NCBI GenBank assembly: GCA_938036745.1
Contig: CALHWG010000011.1
Location: forward strand, 1-15,604
DNA from: an uncultured bacterium
GTDB lineage: Bacteria > Patescibacteriota > Saccharimonadia > Saccharimonadales > Saccharimonadaceae
Direction of reading: 5' to 3'
Length of the DNA stretch: 15,604 nucleotides
Of the stretch, positions 6,811-15,055 are shown one piece after another. The notes beneath the pieces are model-generated. The model ran no database searches and had not been told where the DNA came from. It saw nothing but the letters and a program-made list of their open reading frames with translations. The position numbers and the translations under genes are program-made. The first letter of the stretch is position 1, and every line of letters begins with the position of its first letter.

Positions 6811-6874
6811 GTTCATGAGGTAATATTCTCACTCATTCGCCAGAGGATGGCGCGCACGTTTATAGGAGAAAAAA
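6811..6874 (+). promoter_or_regulatory. Structured 5' leader of the 87-aa gene with strong Shine-Dalgarno
   Basis: The ~64-nt leader holds a perfect small hairpin, CGCCA (6838-6842), loop GAGGA, TGGCG (6848-6852), and before it TGAG/ATGAG (6815-6819), which can pair with either of two overlapping CTCA(T) copies at 6828-6831 or 6832-6836. The two pairings exclude each other. The ribosome-binding site TAGGAGA (6861-6867) is 7 nt before ATG and is the strongest in the window. This matches no riboswitch class I know. A regulatory role is inference. Confidence 0.5.
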
Positions 6875-7138
6875 ATGACAATAAATTATAGATTGGCATA
6901 TCTACGAAAGGAAGCTGATAATAACCATACACCCTTCTTTTTTATAAAGGGGGGCGAAGAGGAAATTAGTTCAATTGCAGAAAGACTAATCAAATCATTT
7001 ATGGATAGAGGGTATGACCCTCTTGAAATAATTGACATCTTCTCAGGAATTTTTAGCAGAGACCAAGTACGGAGATTTATAGGGTTCCATATGGGCATGA
7101 AAAAATTGAAAGACTTAGAATCTAAAAAGGAGTCCTAA
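6875..7138 (+). CDS. Small soluble protein of unknown function (87 aa)
   Basis: I do not recognise this protein. It has no signal peptide or membrane helix. A short aromatic stretch (HTPFFFIKGG, 18-27) is followed by charged, probably helical segments: EEEISSIAERLIKSFMDRG (28-46), DPLEIIDIFSGIF (48-60) and SRDQVRRFIGFHMGMKKLKDLE (61-82), ending in a Lys/Glu/Ser tail. The last two helices have the rhythm of a small helical bundle or a helix-turn-helix, but I cannot assign DNA binding. It stands alone on the plus strand between minus-strand genes, with a consensus promoter, a structured leader, a strong TAGGAGA site and its own intrinsic terminator. That complete transcription unit is the main evidence that the gene is real and well expressed. 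Confidence 0.8.
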   Translation: MTINYRLAYLRKEADNNHTPFFFIKGGEEEISSIAERLIKSFMDRGYDPLEIIDIFSGIFSRDQVRRFIGFHMGMKKLKDLESKKES

Positions 7139-7157
7139 AAGACAATCAGCATAGCTA

Positions 7158-7185
7158 GCACGACTAAGATCGTGCTTTTTTATTT
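7158..7185 (+). terminator. Intrinsic terminator of the 87-aa gene
   Basis: GCACGA (7158-7163), a 6-nt loop and TCGTGC (7170-7175) form a perfect 6-bp stem followed by six T (7176-7181) and a further T-rich stretch. It lies 20 nt after the stop codon. In the minus direction the hairpin is not followed by a U-run, so it would serve obg poorly. Confidence 0.92.
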
Positions 7186-7191
7186 ACATTC

Positions 7192-8570
<1,379 letters not shown>

Positions 8571-8574
8571 TATT

Positions 8575-9636
8575 TTAGTGTATATAGTTCGAAACACTGC
8601 TTGCCGGTACTGTTCGAGTTGTTACAACATTCAGTTTTCCAGCGTAATTCATATCTGAAACAGTGATTGTTCCGTCAGAGTTCACAGATTCAACAATAGC
8701 AACGTGCCCGTATCCCCAGATATATGAGTTTGCGTAAGCATTCCACTGAGCAATTGCGCCCACAGATGGATTTTGGTCAACTTTATACCCAGCAGCTCTA
8801 GCACTGACTGCCCAAGTCGAAGCATTTCCCCAGAAGCTTCCGATGTCTGGACGGCGATTGTATGCATACCAAGTACAGTTTCCCCAGGCATAAGCATTTC
8901 CAGCCTTAACATTGTAATTAGAAGATAGAGACACTGGTGATACATTCACAGAGCTAGAAGATTTTCGAGAATTCGAAGTTGTAGAAGTTGAGAAGACCTT
9001 AGATTTAGGATTATAATCTGGTCGTTCTTCTTCAGGCAAGATACCGCCAGGAATTACAATCTCAACACCTTCTTTAGGCTCTTCGCCATCTTTAAGCTTA
9101 TTATAAGAAATCAATCTCTCTAAATTGGCTTGGTATTTTTCTGCTACAGATTTAATACTATCGCCAGATTTAAATCGATAGATAATTCCGTCTACAGGCA
9201 GAATTCTTAGCTCCTTATTAGCTTCAACTTTATCACCCTTCAAGCCATTAACCCATTTAATAGTTTGAGCAGTGATACCATATTTATCAGCAATTGTTTG
9301 AATAACTTCTTCTGAAGTCGTAGTGTATTTAATGATTTCACGTTTTTCAGAAGAAACCTCAAGAACTTTAGGCTTTTCAACAGAAGCAGCAGCTTGAGGT
9401 GAATCCTGAAGTATCGCAGTAGATGTTGAAAGGCTCGCCACAGAAGATGCGATCGCTAAATCAGCAGACTCAGCAAGATTTGCAACAACACCAGATTCCG
9501 TAACTTTGTCTGCTACGGAATATTTCTCATTACTATTTTGAGTATTTTCAACAGATTTTGAATTAATTTGATTGTTTAACTCAGTTGATTTTTTAATATC
9601 TGGCTGACTACCACCAAATACGGCAACCATAACCAC
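8575..9636 (-). CDS. LysM-LysM-CHAP cell-wall protein (probable secreted or anchored peptidoglycan amidase/endopeptidase)
   Basis: Two LysM repeats (about 103-147 and 151-197, counting from the GTG at 9636) should bind peptidoglycan. A Ser-rich linker (~213-240) leads to a C-terminal CHAP domain (~245-353) with Cys254 in WGNCTWYAY and His311 in GYGHVAIVE; SDMNY (328-331) probably supplies the third polar residue. CHAP enzymes cut peptide bonds in peptidoglycan. The start is unresolved: GTG 9636 or ATG 9630 would leave only the end of a hydrophobic segment, yet the same frame stays open upstream to 9804 and encodes a basic tail plus a proper membrane anchor (STVVYSSIFVIVVMVAVF), without any ATG, GTG or TTG. 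A non-standard start, or a frameshift in the gene or sequence, is likely. It has its own promoter just after mltG and a hairpin before obg. Confidence 0.88.
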   Translation of the reverse strand: MVMVAVFGGSQPDIKKSTELNNQINSKSVENTQNSNEKYSVADKVTESGVVANLAESADLAIASSVASLSTSTAILQDSPQAAASVEKPKVLEVSSEKREIIKYTTTSEEVIQTIADKYGITAQTIKWVNGLKGDKVEANKELRILPVDGIIYRFKSGDSIKSVAEKYQANLERLISYNKLKDGEEPKEGVEIVIPGGILPEEERPDYNPKSKVFSTSTTSNSRKSSSSVNVSPVSLSSNYNVKAGNAYAWGNCTWYAYNRRPDIGSFWGNASTWAVSARAAGYKVDQNPSVGAIAQWNAYANSYIWGYGHVAIVESVNSDGTITVSDMNYAGKLNVVTTRTVPASSVSNYIH

Positions 9637-9804
9637 AATAACAAAAATAGAAGAATAAACAACAGTTGATTTTAAACTTAATATATTAATTATCTTTGAA
9701 AAAGTAGAATTAGAAACTGTATTTTTTCTATTCTGTATAATTTCAATTTTAGGAGATTTAACTCCTCGTTTTTGACTACAAATAATTTTTCTCCCGCAAA
9801 CACA
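9637..9804 (-). other. Open in-frame extension of the LysM-CHAP gene lacking a normal start codon
   Basis: From the TAA at 9807..9805 down to the GTG at 9636 there is no stop in the CHAP frame. The translation contains a basic segment (CSQKRGVKSPKIEIIQNRK) and then a hydrophobic one directly before the annotated start, which is what a signal-anchored protein should have. No in-frame ATG, GTG or TTG exists; ATT codons occur, one of them 7 nt after a GGGAG. A second frame beginning at a GTG (9818..9816) covers the first part, so a one-base shift near 9770-9790 would also explain it. Confidence 0.6.
9751..9766 (-). promoter_or_regulatory. Small hairpin pairing an AGGAG with CTCCT
   Basis: On the minus strand AGGAG (9766..9762) and CTCCT (9755..9751) are separated by TTAAAT, a 5-bp stem with a 6-nt loop. 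AGGAG is a good Shine-Dalgarno, so the fold would hide it. No standard start in the CHAP frame lies at a suitable distance, which leaves its role open. Confidence 0.4.
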
Positions 9805-9923
9805 TTACTGTGATGCACTACCTTAATAATACCCTTTCTTTTCGAAAATTAGCATAATGTCGACCTTTTTAATTAATATTATAGAGTTAAACGAATGCTA
9901 TAAAGTATTTTCTGGTAGGTGCC

Positions 9924-9961
9924 TTAATATAAAAATACACAAAACATCATTTTTATATTAA
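9924..9961. repeat. 13-bp perfect AT inverted repeat in the LysM-CHAP leader
   Basis: TTAATATAAAAAT (9924-9936) is perfectly inverted at 9949-9961, with a 12-nt loop. It begins about 6 nt after the predicted transcription start of the LysM-CHAP mRNA, so the RNA would begin with a hairpin. Possible roles are 5'-end protection from decay, termination of mltG read-through or a protein-binding site; none is shown. Confidence 0.75.
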
Positions 9962-9973
9962 TTTACATATAAA

Positions 9974-10002
9974 ATTTTATCAAATATTAATACAATTGTC
10001 AA
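9974..10002 (-). promoter_or_regulatory. Promoter of the LysM-CHAP gene (TTGACA-17-TAAAAT)
   Basis: The -35 TTGACA (10002..9997) is perfect and the -10 TAAAAT (9979..9974) is 17 bp downstream. The -35 begins 6 nt after the mltG stop codon. It is the closest consensus match in the window, so the gene should be strongly transcribed. Confidence 0.88.
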
Positions 10003-10008
10003 GCTTAA

Positions 10009-11178
10009 TCACAAAATCAAGCACTTTTTTGCACAATATTTTTTAATATTATCTTGATGCTCTATATCTGTTCTACCATAATAAGTCTTATCATCATCTC
10101 CACTCAAAAAGAATAAATAATTATGCTCAGCCGGAGAAGCCGTCGCCTTAAGAGCAGACAGCCCTGGTGTTGCGATTGGGGTAGGTGTTAAACCTTTATA
10201 TTTTCGAAGATTATAAGGACTATCTAAATTTGGAGTTCTTTCAGCCCCTGTTTTATCCGCAATATATTGATACGTTACATCTGAGCCGAGTGTCATACCA
10301 GCTTTAATTCTGTTGTAAAAAACACCTGCAACTTTTTGCTGATCTTCGAAATCACTCAAGGTTTCTTTCTGAACAATTGAAGAAAGTGTGATTCCTTCAT
10401 ATAAACTCAAACCTTTTTGTTTGAATTTATTCTCAAGGTTTAATTCTTTAATTTTAGCTTCAAAGTCTGCAAAATATCTCCGCAAAATATTTTCAACTTT
10501 TGTACTTTTCTTGAAATTATGAGTTTGACCATAAAGAAATCCTTCAAGATCCGTATTTTTTGGCTTACCAGAGAAAAGAGTTGGAAATTCCCCGGAATAA
10601 TCTTTCGAAAAAGCATCATCAATTTCATTTTTCGAATAGCCAGCTTTCAAAAGAGCGTTTTTGGCCATTTTTACCGTTCCACCAGGTAAAAAGGTAATAT
10701 TAAAACTATCAACAGCTTGACCTTTATTTAAAATATCCAAAACCTCAGGAATTGTCATGCTTGAAGATAACTGATAACTACCAGCTAAAATATTTCGTTT
10801 ATTATTTATTCGCGCATAAAAAATAAACGAATTTTTAGAAATAATTATTTTTTTATCAGCCAATCTCTGAGCAACTACATCTAAAGATTCGCCCTTACTA
10901 ATATTGAAATTAACTCTTTTGGAATCGTTAGTTTTATAATTTATTGCACTATTATAGCTTAAGAATAAAATTCCGCAAAAAGAAATAAAGCAAAACAATA
11001 GAACTGTAAAAACAACTAAAATCCTCTTTCGAAAAACTCTTTTTTTATTATTTTTTGTGTACAAAATAGCAGCAGTTTCCCTTTCGCGCTTAGATATTTC
11101 CTCAATAACCCTTTCAGCACGATCTTCTATTAGCTCCTGCTTATCTCTATTTACTGGTGGTTTTATAATCCCATCCAT
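10009..11178 (-). CDS. mltG: Endolytic murein transglycosylase MltG (YceG-like)
   Basis: MltG cuts nascent glycan strands at the inner membrane. At 389 aa it has a ~50-residue charged cytoplasmic N-terminus, a membrane helix (~53-76), a LysM-like YceG segment (~88-150) and the catalytic domain. Family marks are LSSIVQKET (265-273), GVFYNRIKAGMTLGSDVTYQY (285-305), SPYNLRKYKGL, TPIATPGLSALKAT and AEHNYLFFLSG. Glu272 of the KET triplet aligns with E. coli Glu218, the catalytic residue; the preceding Glu of the common IVEKET is Gln270 here. The ATG shares one base with the ruvX stop (TAATG) and also has a strong GGAGGAG site, so this pair is both coupled and independently readable. It ends in UGA. 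A YqgF-MltG neighbourhood is common in bacteria. Confidence 0.96.
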   Translation of the reverse strand: MDGIIKPPVNRDKQELIEDRAERVIEEISKRERETAAILYTKNNKKRVFRKRILVVFTVLLFCFISFCGILFLSYNSAINYKTNDSKRVNFNISKGESLDVVAQRLADKKIIISKNSFIFYARINNKRNILAGSYQLSSSMTIPEVLDILNKGQAVDSFNITFLPGGTVKMAKNALLKAGYSKNEIDDAFSKDYSGEFPTLFSGKPKNTDLEGFLYGQTHNFKKSTKVENILRRYFADFEAKIKELNLENKFKQKGLSLYEGITLSSIVQKETLSDFEDQQKVAGVFYNRIKAGMTLGSDVTYQYIADKTGAERTPNLDSPYNLRKYKGLTPTPIATPGLSALKATASPAEHNYLFFLSGDDDKTYYGRTDIEHQDNIKKYCAKKCLIL

Positions 11179-11591
11179 TAAAAATTCTCCTCCAAATAAT
11201 CTTGTAAAATAATTGAAGCCGCATTCATATCAATATCACCTTTTGAATATGGCTTTCCATAGCTTTTTAGCCTGTTTTCAGCCTGAATACTCGTCAAGCT
11301 TTCGTCTTGAAAACAAATTTTATCAACTGAATATTCAAAATTTTTTACAAATTCTTTGGTATAAGCAGTTTGTGAAGTCTCTTCACCACTCTGATTTCGT
11401 GGCAGCCCAACCACAAGAACGTCGATTTCTTCTTTTGAAATTATCTCAATAATTTGTTTTATTGCAGAGTCTACATTATTATTCACTTCAACAGTAGTAA
11501 ATGGTATTGCTATTTTAATAAAGGAGTCGGCCAAAGCAATACCAATCCTCTTAGTACCAACATCAAGCGCCATTAACTTTAAAGATTTCAT
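11178..11591 (-). CDS. ruvX: RuvX/YqgF family protein (putative pre-16S rRNA nuclease / Holliday junction resolvase)
   Basis: RNase H-fold protein of 137 aa, the normal length. Motifs are MALDVGTKRIGIALAD (7-22) with Asp10, VVGLPRNQSGEET (60-72), FQDESLTS (94-101) with Glu97, and DMNAASIILQDYL (121-133) with Asp121; together these give the acidic active site. The family has been linked to 16S 5' end maturation in E. coli and to junction resolution in other species, so the role here is not decided. Its ATG shares a base with the stop of the upstream membrane-protein gene and the mltG ATG shares a base with its own stop: two TAATG couplings in a row. No separate Shine-Dalgarno is visible for ruvX, so it probably depends on re-initiation. 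Confidence 0.95.
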   Translation of the reverse strand: MKSLKLMALDVGTKRIGIALADSFIKIAIPFTTVEVNNNVDSAIKQIIEIISKEEIDVLVVGLPRNQSGEETSQTAYTKEFVKNFEYSVDKICFQDESLTSIQAENRLKSYGKPYSKGDIDMNAASIILQDYLEENF

Positions 11592-13201
11592 TATTTATCA
11601 ACCGTAAACTTGATATTAATTTTTTTATCATCGTTCGGCACAGTATTTACCCAAAAGAATGAAAACTTCACATCAACATTTTTTACACCCTCTTTTGCTT
11701 CAATTAAGCTTCGAACTTCACCAGATTTTTTACCCTTAATTTTATCTTTCAGATTATCTATATCAATAACTGGGCCAATTTTTACATTTGATGAGATCTC
11801 TACACTATTACCACTAAATTTCGAAAATGATACTTCTTTCAAGCCATAATCATAAATTTTTTGATTATTTAAATCACCTATTTTATTTTTAGCGAGAGAA
11901 GAGATAATTCTTTCAATACTTCTATTTTCAATTGCCGTAATTGAATATAGAGAAGTTGCTTTTAATGTAGCCTTACCGTTTGGAGCCTCTTGATTGACGG
12001 CAACAGAAGAAGAAATCTCACCATCTTTTACGGAGAAACTATCGTTTAACACAGTATAATCTGAGCTGAATTTAGCTTTTAGAGAACTCTTAATAGAATC
12101 TGCATTTTCTGTATTAATTTTAGCTTTTGCTGCATTTATGTCATTTTGCGAAACAACTTTTAAAGTTTTTTTCGAGCCGCCTGAAAGCTGACCGCCATTT
12201 GCCGAAACACCCTTAATCGACGAAACATATTCTTGTGCTGGCAGATTACATTGCTCGCCGATAGTCGTCGCCTTAATTTTAACACTAGCTTTTCCACTAG
12301 AAATTACACCACCTTTAATTTTTACTCCTGGGATAGTAACAGATGAGGTTGTAATAAAATTACATTGCCCAGCCGAAAATGCAGAACCTTGCGCTACGGT
12401 AACAGGATCACTATCACCACTTTGAGAAAGATTTAAAGTTCCTGAAGCCGCTTCACCTTCTTCACGGATTCCAGTCGCTTCAAAAGTAATTTCATGATTT
12501 TTTTCAATAGTTTCAGTTTTTGAAAGCAACGAATTTTCACTTGTACTATTAGAAATCGAAGCAACACCTTTTAGGTTAGTAGTCGAGGTTTTTGCAGCAA
12601 TCGTAATGTCCGCAAATGGAGCAAAGAATATCGCCCAAATTATAAATACTAAAAATACAGAAAATACCCCACCAATAATAAGAATTTTTTTTCGAAACTT
12701 TGAAAAATCTGGAACTTTCGATCCTTTTCTAGATTTATTAGTCTTCTCTTTTTTAAGCTCTAGATTAATCTTGTTAAAATTCTTATTATCATCAATATCA
12801 ATTCCCTCAAGAATTTCAGCTTCCTTATCATCAGAAGTTGGACCACTAAAATCCGAAATTGGCAAGCTTTCACCATCGATAACATCATCTCCTTCAACTT
12901 CTAAAATATCAATTTCTGGTACCTCTGGCTTACTTTGAAGAGTTTTTGAAACTGGAATTTTTGCCGCTGCCGACATAGTCTTTAATGCAGAATTATTAGT
13001 AATAAAAACAATCTTCTTATCATTTTTTTGTGCAGCCCGAGAAAGCAAGCGAATATTTACAGCACTCCTAAAAATACCCAAACTTTTTGGTGGAACAATT
13101 GCAATAATTTTTTCTTTCGAAGATTTTATTTTATTAACAACATCCGTAATATCATCTTCAACATCGACATAGATTACATCTTTTTTAACTTTTTCACTCA
13201 T
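11591..13201 (-). CDS. Bitopic membrane protein with baseplate J-like external region, partner of the FtsA/PilM-like ATPase
   Basis: A 536-aa protein in four parts. Residues 8-90 look like a small alpha/beta cytoplasmic domain (DVIYVDVEDDITDVVNKI, KIIAIVPPKS, KKIVFITNNSAL). An acidic, disordered linker spans ~91-145. A basic patch (150-172) precedes one membrane helix (~173-195). A long external region (~196-536) is rich in Ser, Thr, Gly and Val and beta-like: EEGEAASGTLNLS, DPVTVAQGSAFSAG, SVTIPGV, GKASVKIKATTIG, CNLPAQEY. This resembles the baseplate J-like domain found in many CPR surface proteins; that assignment is from memory of the pattern. External cysteines at 280 and 318 could form a disulphide. 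It starts 12 nt after the FtsA/PilM-like gene, with a GAGGT site, and is coupled to ruvX. It may tie a cytoplasmic filament to the envelope, but its function is unknown. Confidence 0.75.
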   Translation of the reverse strand: MSEKVKKDVIYVDVEDDITDVVNKIKSSKEKIIAIVPPKSLGIFRSAVNIRLLSRAAQKNDKKIVFITNNSALKTMSAAAKIPVSKTLQSKPEVPEIDILEVEGDDVIDGESLPISDFSGPTSDDKEAEILEGIDIDDNKNFNKINLELKKEKTNKSRKGSKVPDFSKFRKKILIIGGVFSVFLVFIIWAIFFAPFADITIAAKTSTTNLKGVASISNSTSENSLLSKTETIEKNHEITFEATGIREEGEAASGTLNLSQSGDSDPVTVAQGSAFSAGQCNFITTSSVTIPGVKIKGGVISSGKASVKIKATTIGEQCNLPAQEYVSSIKGVSANGGQLSGGSKKTLKVVSQNDINAAKAKINTENADSIKSSLKAKFSSDYTVLNDSFSVKDGEISSSVAVNQEAPNGKATLKATSLYSITAIENRSIERIISSLAKNKIGDLNNQKIYDYGLKEVSFSKFSGNSVEISSNVKIGPVIDIDNLKDKIKGKKSGEVRSLIEAKEGVKNVDVKFSFFWVNTVPNDDKKINIKFTVDK

Positions 13202-13213
13202 ATCTTACCTCTT

Positions 13214-14473
13214 TTAAGCTCGTAAAATCCTGTTTAGTTTATCACGAAAACTCTCGCTAGCATTTTCATCAGTACTGTAAGTGTCATATCCGACTCGTAA
13301 AAGCCCCATTGCCGTAATAAATGTATGGTCGTTAATTTTTCCAGATTCGTCAATAACTCCCGAAACTTCAGAAGGCTTAATATGCTTTACTATAGGCTTT
13401 TTATTGAATGGTAATTCTTGCCACCAATCGTCATTTTCCAATCTTTCAACAAGAGAATTCAAGCTTGAGCCACCACCACATAGTAAAATCTTACTTGGCA
13501 AATAATCAACATTTTTAAAATCGCTTAATGCTAGTTCAACGCCAGAAATCCAAACATCCAAAGTATTATCAATTGCATCGATTGCCTGCTTTGCAATAGT
13601 AGACTTGAGTTTTTCATTAGAAAGGTTTAGCTTTAGTTTTTCAGCGTTCTTGTAAGACAATGAAAGCTCATTCGCAATTTGATTTGTAAAACTTCGACCA
13701 CCAATTCCGAACATTTTAGTTCCTTCAACACCACCATCATTCACGACAGCAATATCAGTTGTTCCACCACCAACATCAGCTAAAATTGCAGTAAAATTGC
13801 TTGAAGAATCTGAACCAACAACACTTCTAGCAACCGCAAAAGGTTCAGCCGCCACCGCAATTAAATCAAGCGCAAGTTCATTTGCAACACGCTCAATAGC
13901 ACCAATATGAACAGTTGGTGCAAAAGCTGTATAAATTTGAATTGAGACATCTTTTCCCTGAAAACCAATCGGATTCGAAACCTTATAGCCATCAATATGA
14001 ATCCCAACAATTGCTGAATTAACAAGCTTAATTTCAGCTTCTTGATTTCCCGTCTCAAGAGCAATCTCTCTTTGAGCTTTAAGCTGAGCTCTTTCTTGAA
14101 TTTTATCAATAATAAATTCCATTTCAGCTTCATCAAGAGGGCGATTTGGCTGCGGACGACGATATTTAATTGTATTTGTAGCTCCTTTAACCAACTCACC
14201 AGCAATTCCAATTACGGCTTTTTTGGCTTGGATCTCCGCTTGGTCTTCAGCCTCAATCAAAGCATTCTCACAATTTTGAACAACGCTAGCAATATCAGCA
14301 ATCGCACCCGAATGCATATCCGCCACGCTCTGCCGTGCACGCCCAACACCAATAACACGAATTTCATCGCCATCAATTTCAGCTACAAGAGCCTTCACGA
14401 ATTCAGTTCCAATATCAAGGGCAACGATATGATTGTCGCTTAAATCTTCTTTTTGTTTATTCTTGAATAGCAT
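13214..14473 (-). CDS. FtsA/PilM-like actin-fold ATPase
   Basis: Actin-fold ATPase of 419 aa. Phosphate-1 loop ALDIGTEFVKAL (18-29), phosphate-2 ADVGGGTTDIAVV (232-244), connect GGRSFTNQIA (258-267) and adenosine loop LLCGGGSSL (330-338) are all present. The insert between ~90 and 205 matches the SHS2/1C domain of FtsA and PilM. The C-terminus (SFRDKLNRILRA, 408-419) could form an amphipathic helix like the FtsA membrane anchor, which favours FtsA. Against a simple divisome role, ftsZ is not next to it; instead the next gene encodes a membrane protein with a cytoplasmic domain, a layout like pilM-pilN. I leave the symbol empty. The promoter ends 9 nt before ATG, leaving a leader of only ~2 nt and no Shine-Dalgarno. 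It heads the ftsA-like/membrane protein/ruvX/mltG unit. Confidence 0.9.
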   Translation of the reverse strand: MLFKNKQKEDLSDNHIVALDIGTEFVKALVAEIDGDEIRVIGVGRARQSVADMHSGAIADIASVVQNCENALIEAEDQAEIQAKKAVIGIAGELVKGATNTIKYRRPQPNRPLDEAEMEFIIDKIQERAQLKAQREIALETGNQEAEIKLVNSAIVGIHIDGYKVSNPIGFQGKDVSIQIYTAFAPTVHIGAIERVANELALDLIAVAAEPFAVARSVVGSDSSSNFTAILADVGGGTTDIAVVNDGGVEGTKMFGIGGRSFTNQIANELSLSYKNAEKLKLNLSNEKLKSTIAKQAIDAIDNTLDVWISGVELALSDFKNVDYLPSKILLCGGGSSLNSLVERLENDDWWQELPFNKKPIVKHIKPSEVSGVIDESGKINDHTFITAMGLLRVGYDTYSTDENASESFRDKLNRILRA

Positions 14474-14482
14474 ACCAACACT

Positions 14483-14511
14483 ATTATAAACCGTTTAAGG
14501 TTTTTTTGCAA
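14483..14511 (-). promoter_or_regulatory. Promoter of the FtsA/PilM-like operon (TTGCAA-17-TATAAT)
   Basis: The -35 TTGCAA (14511..14506) and perfect -10 TATAAT (14488..14483) are 17 bp apart. The -10 ends 9 nt before ATG 14473, so the message would be leaderless or carry 1-3 nt. AAACC and GGTTT (14488-14492, 14499-14503) are inverted across the spacer, a possible weak operator or chance. Confidence 0.8.
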
Positions 14512-14515
14512 ATTT

Positions 14516-15055
14516 TCACAAGATTATTTCTATGTCTTCTAATTCCAAAATATCGCTCAAAAAAGTTTTGTTATCCAGTTCGAAAACCTCGCAGTCATAC
14601 TTTTTTCTAAATTCATCAGCATTAAACCTCTCAAGAGAACCCTTTACACCGCTTTTTCTGTCAACTCCAAAAATCCAAGATTCATTATTACCTCGTTTTT
14701 TGTATCGATTAACAAACTCACTTATATTTTTAGGATTATTCATTGGAGCGACCACACAAAATGGCATTTTTTCTTGAGCTAAAAAATCAATAACTTCCTT
14801 ATTGTTCCAAACCGCCATAATTTTATCTGGCGAATAATTTTTTACAATTTCGTTACAATAAATCTGAAGAAAATTATCTTTTCGAACTCTATCAAATCGC
14901 CCTTTTGCGTTTTCTTTGCCATATTTCCAAGCCAAATTATCAACATAAATAATATCAGAGCTTTCCAAATCTATAAAGTCCCTATGCTTTATTGAACTTT
15001 TTCCAACGCCAGGATAGCCAACAACAATAGTTCCGCGTTTAATTTTTTGAATCAT
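14516..15055 (-). CDS. Small P-loop NTPase, phage-type nucleotide kinase-like, function unknown
   Basis: A 179-aa protein with a clear Walker A, GYPGVGKSS (13-21), right after a short beta strand (GTIVV). FIDLESSDIIYVDN (27-40) follows, where small kinases carry their acidic substrate or Mg-binding residues; DFLAQEKMPFCVVAPMNN (90-107) and FVNRYKKRGNN (114-124) fit the core and an arginine-bearing lid. The GYPGxGKS plus DLESS layout resembles nucleotide-kinase-like proteins encoded by phages and Firmicutes, but I cannot name the substrate. Its ATG overlaps the alaS stop by four bases (ATGA), so it is translated after alaS. It ends in UGA 42 nt before the FtsA/PilM-like start. Composition is like the neighbours. 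Confidence 0.75.
   Translation of the reverse strand: MIQKIKRGTIVVGYPGVGKSSIKHRDFIDLESSDIIYVDNLAWKYGKENAKGRFDRVRKDNFLQIYCNEIVKNYSPDKIMAVWNNKEVIDFLAQEKMPFCVVAPMNNPKNISEFVNRYKKRGNNESWIFGVDRKSGVKGSLERFNADEFRKKYDCEVFELDNKTFLSDILELEDIEIIL

Larger units (their letters stand above)
9637..10008 (-). promoter_or_regulatory. Long AT-rich leader between mltG and the LysM-CHAP gene
   Basis: These 372 bases hold no complete gene. In minus-strand order they contain the promoter (10002..9974), a 13-bp AT inverted repeat close to the predicted RNA 5' end (9961..9924), a weaker TATAAT at 9883..9878, an intergenic TTCGAA (near 9841), and a small hairpin that pairs an AGGAG with CTCCT (9766..9751). The last part is the in-frame extension described separately. 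Tiny ATG-led frames of 8-10 codons also occur. If transcription starts near 9967 the leader is at least 160 nt, the longest in the window. I see no known riboswitch core. Confidence 0.6.

Noticed and set aside
6809..6823. Mini-frame ATG TTC ATG AGG TAA at the 5' end of the 87-aa gene leader
   Set aside because: Only four codons, and the ATG lies 4 nt after the -10 box, probably before the transcription start.
9790..9860. Leader peptides of 9-10 codons (ATG at 9853 and 9805) before the LysM-CHAP gene
   Set aside because: Short frames are expected by chance in this AT-rich stretch, and the ribosome-binding sites are weak or badly spaced.
9914..9925. 11-nt match to the 3' end of tRNA-Cys (GGTAGGTGCCT) in the LysM-CHAP leader, considered as an att remnant or tRNA-sensing element
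   Set aside because: Too short to stand out from chance in 15 kb, no integrase nearby, and no T-box core sequence or specifier structure around it.
14042..14443. 133-codon plus-strand frame inside the FtsA/PilM-like gene
   Set aside because: Antisense shadow over the conserved actin-fold motifs; no promoter or ribosome-binding site.
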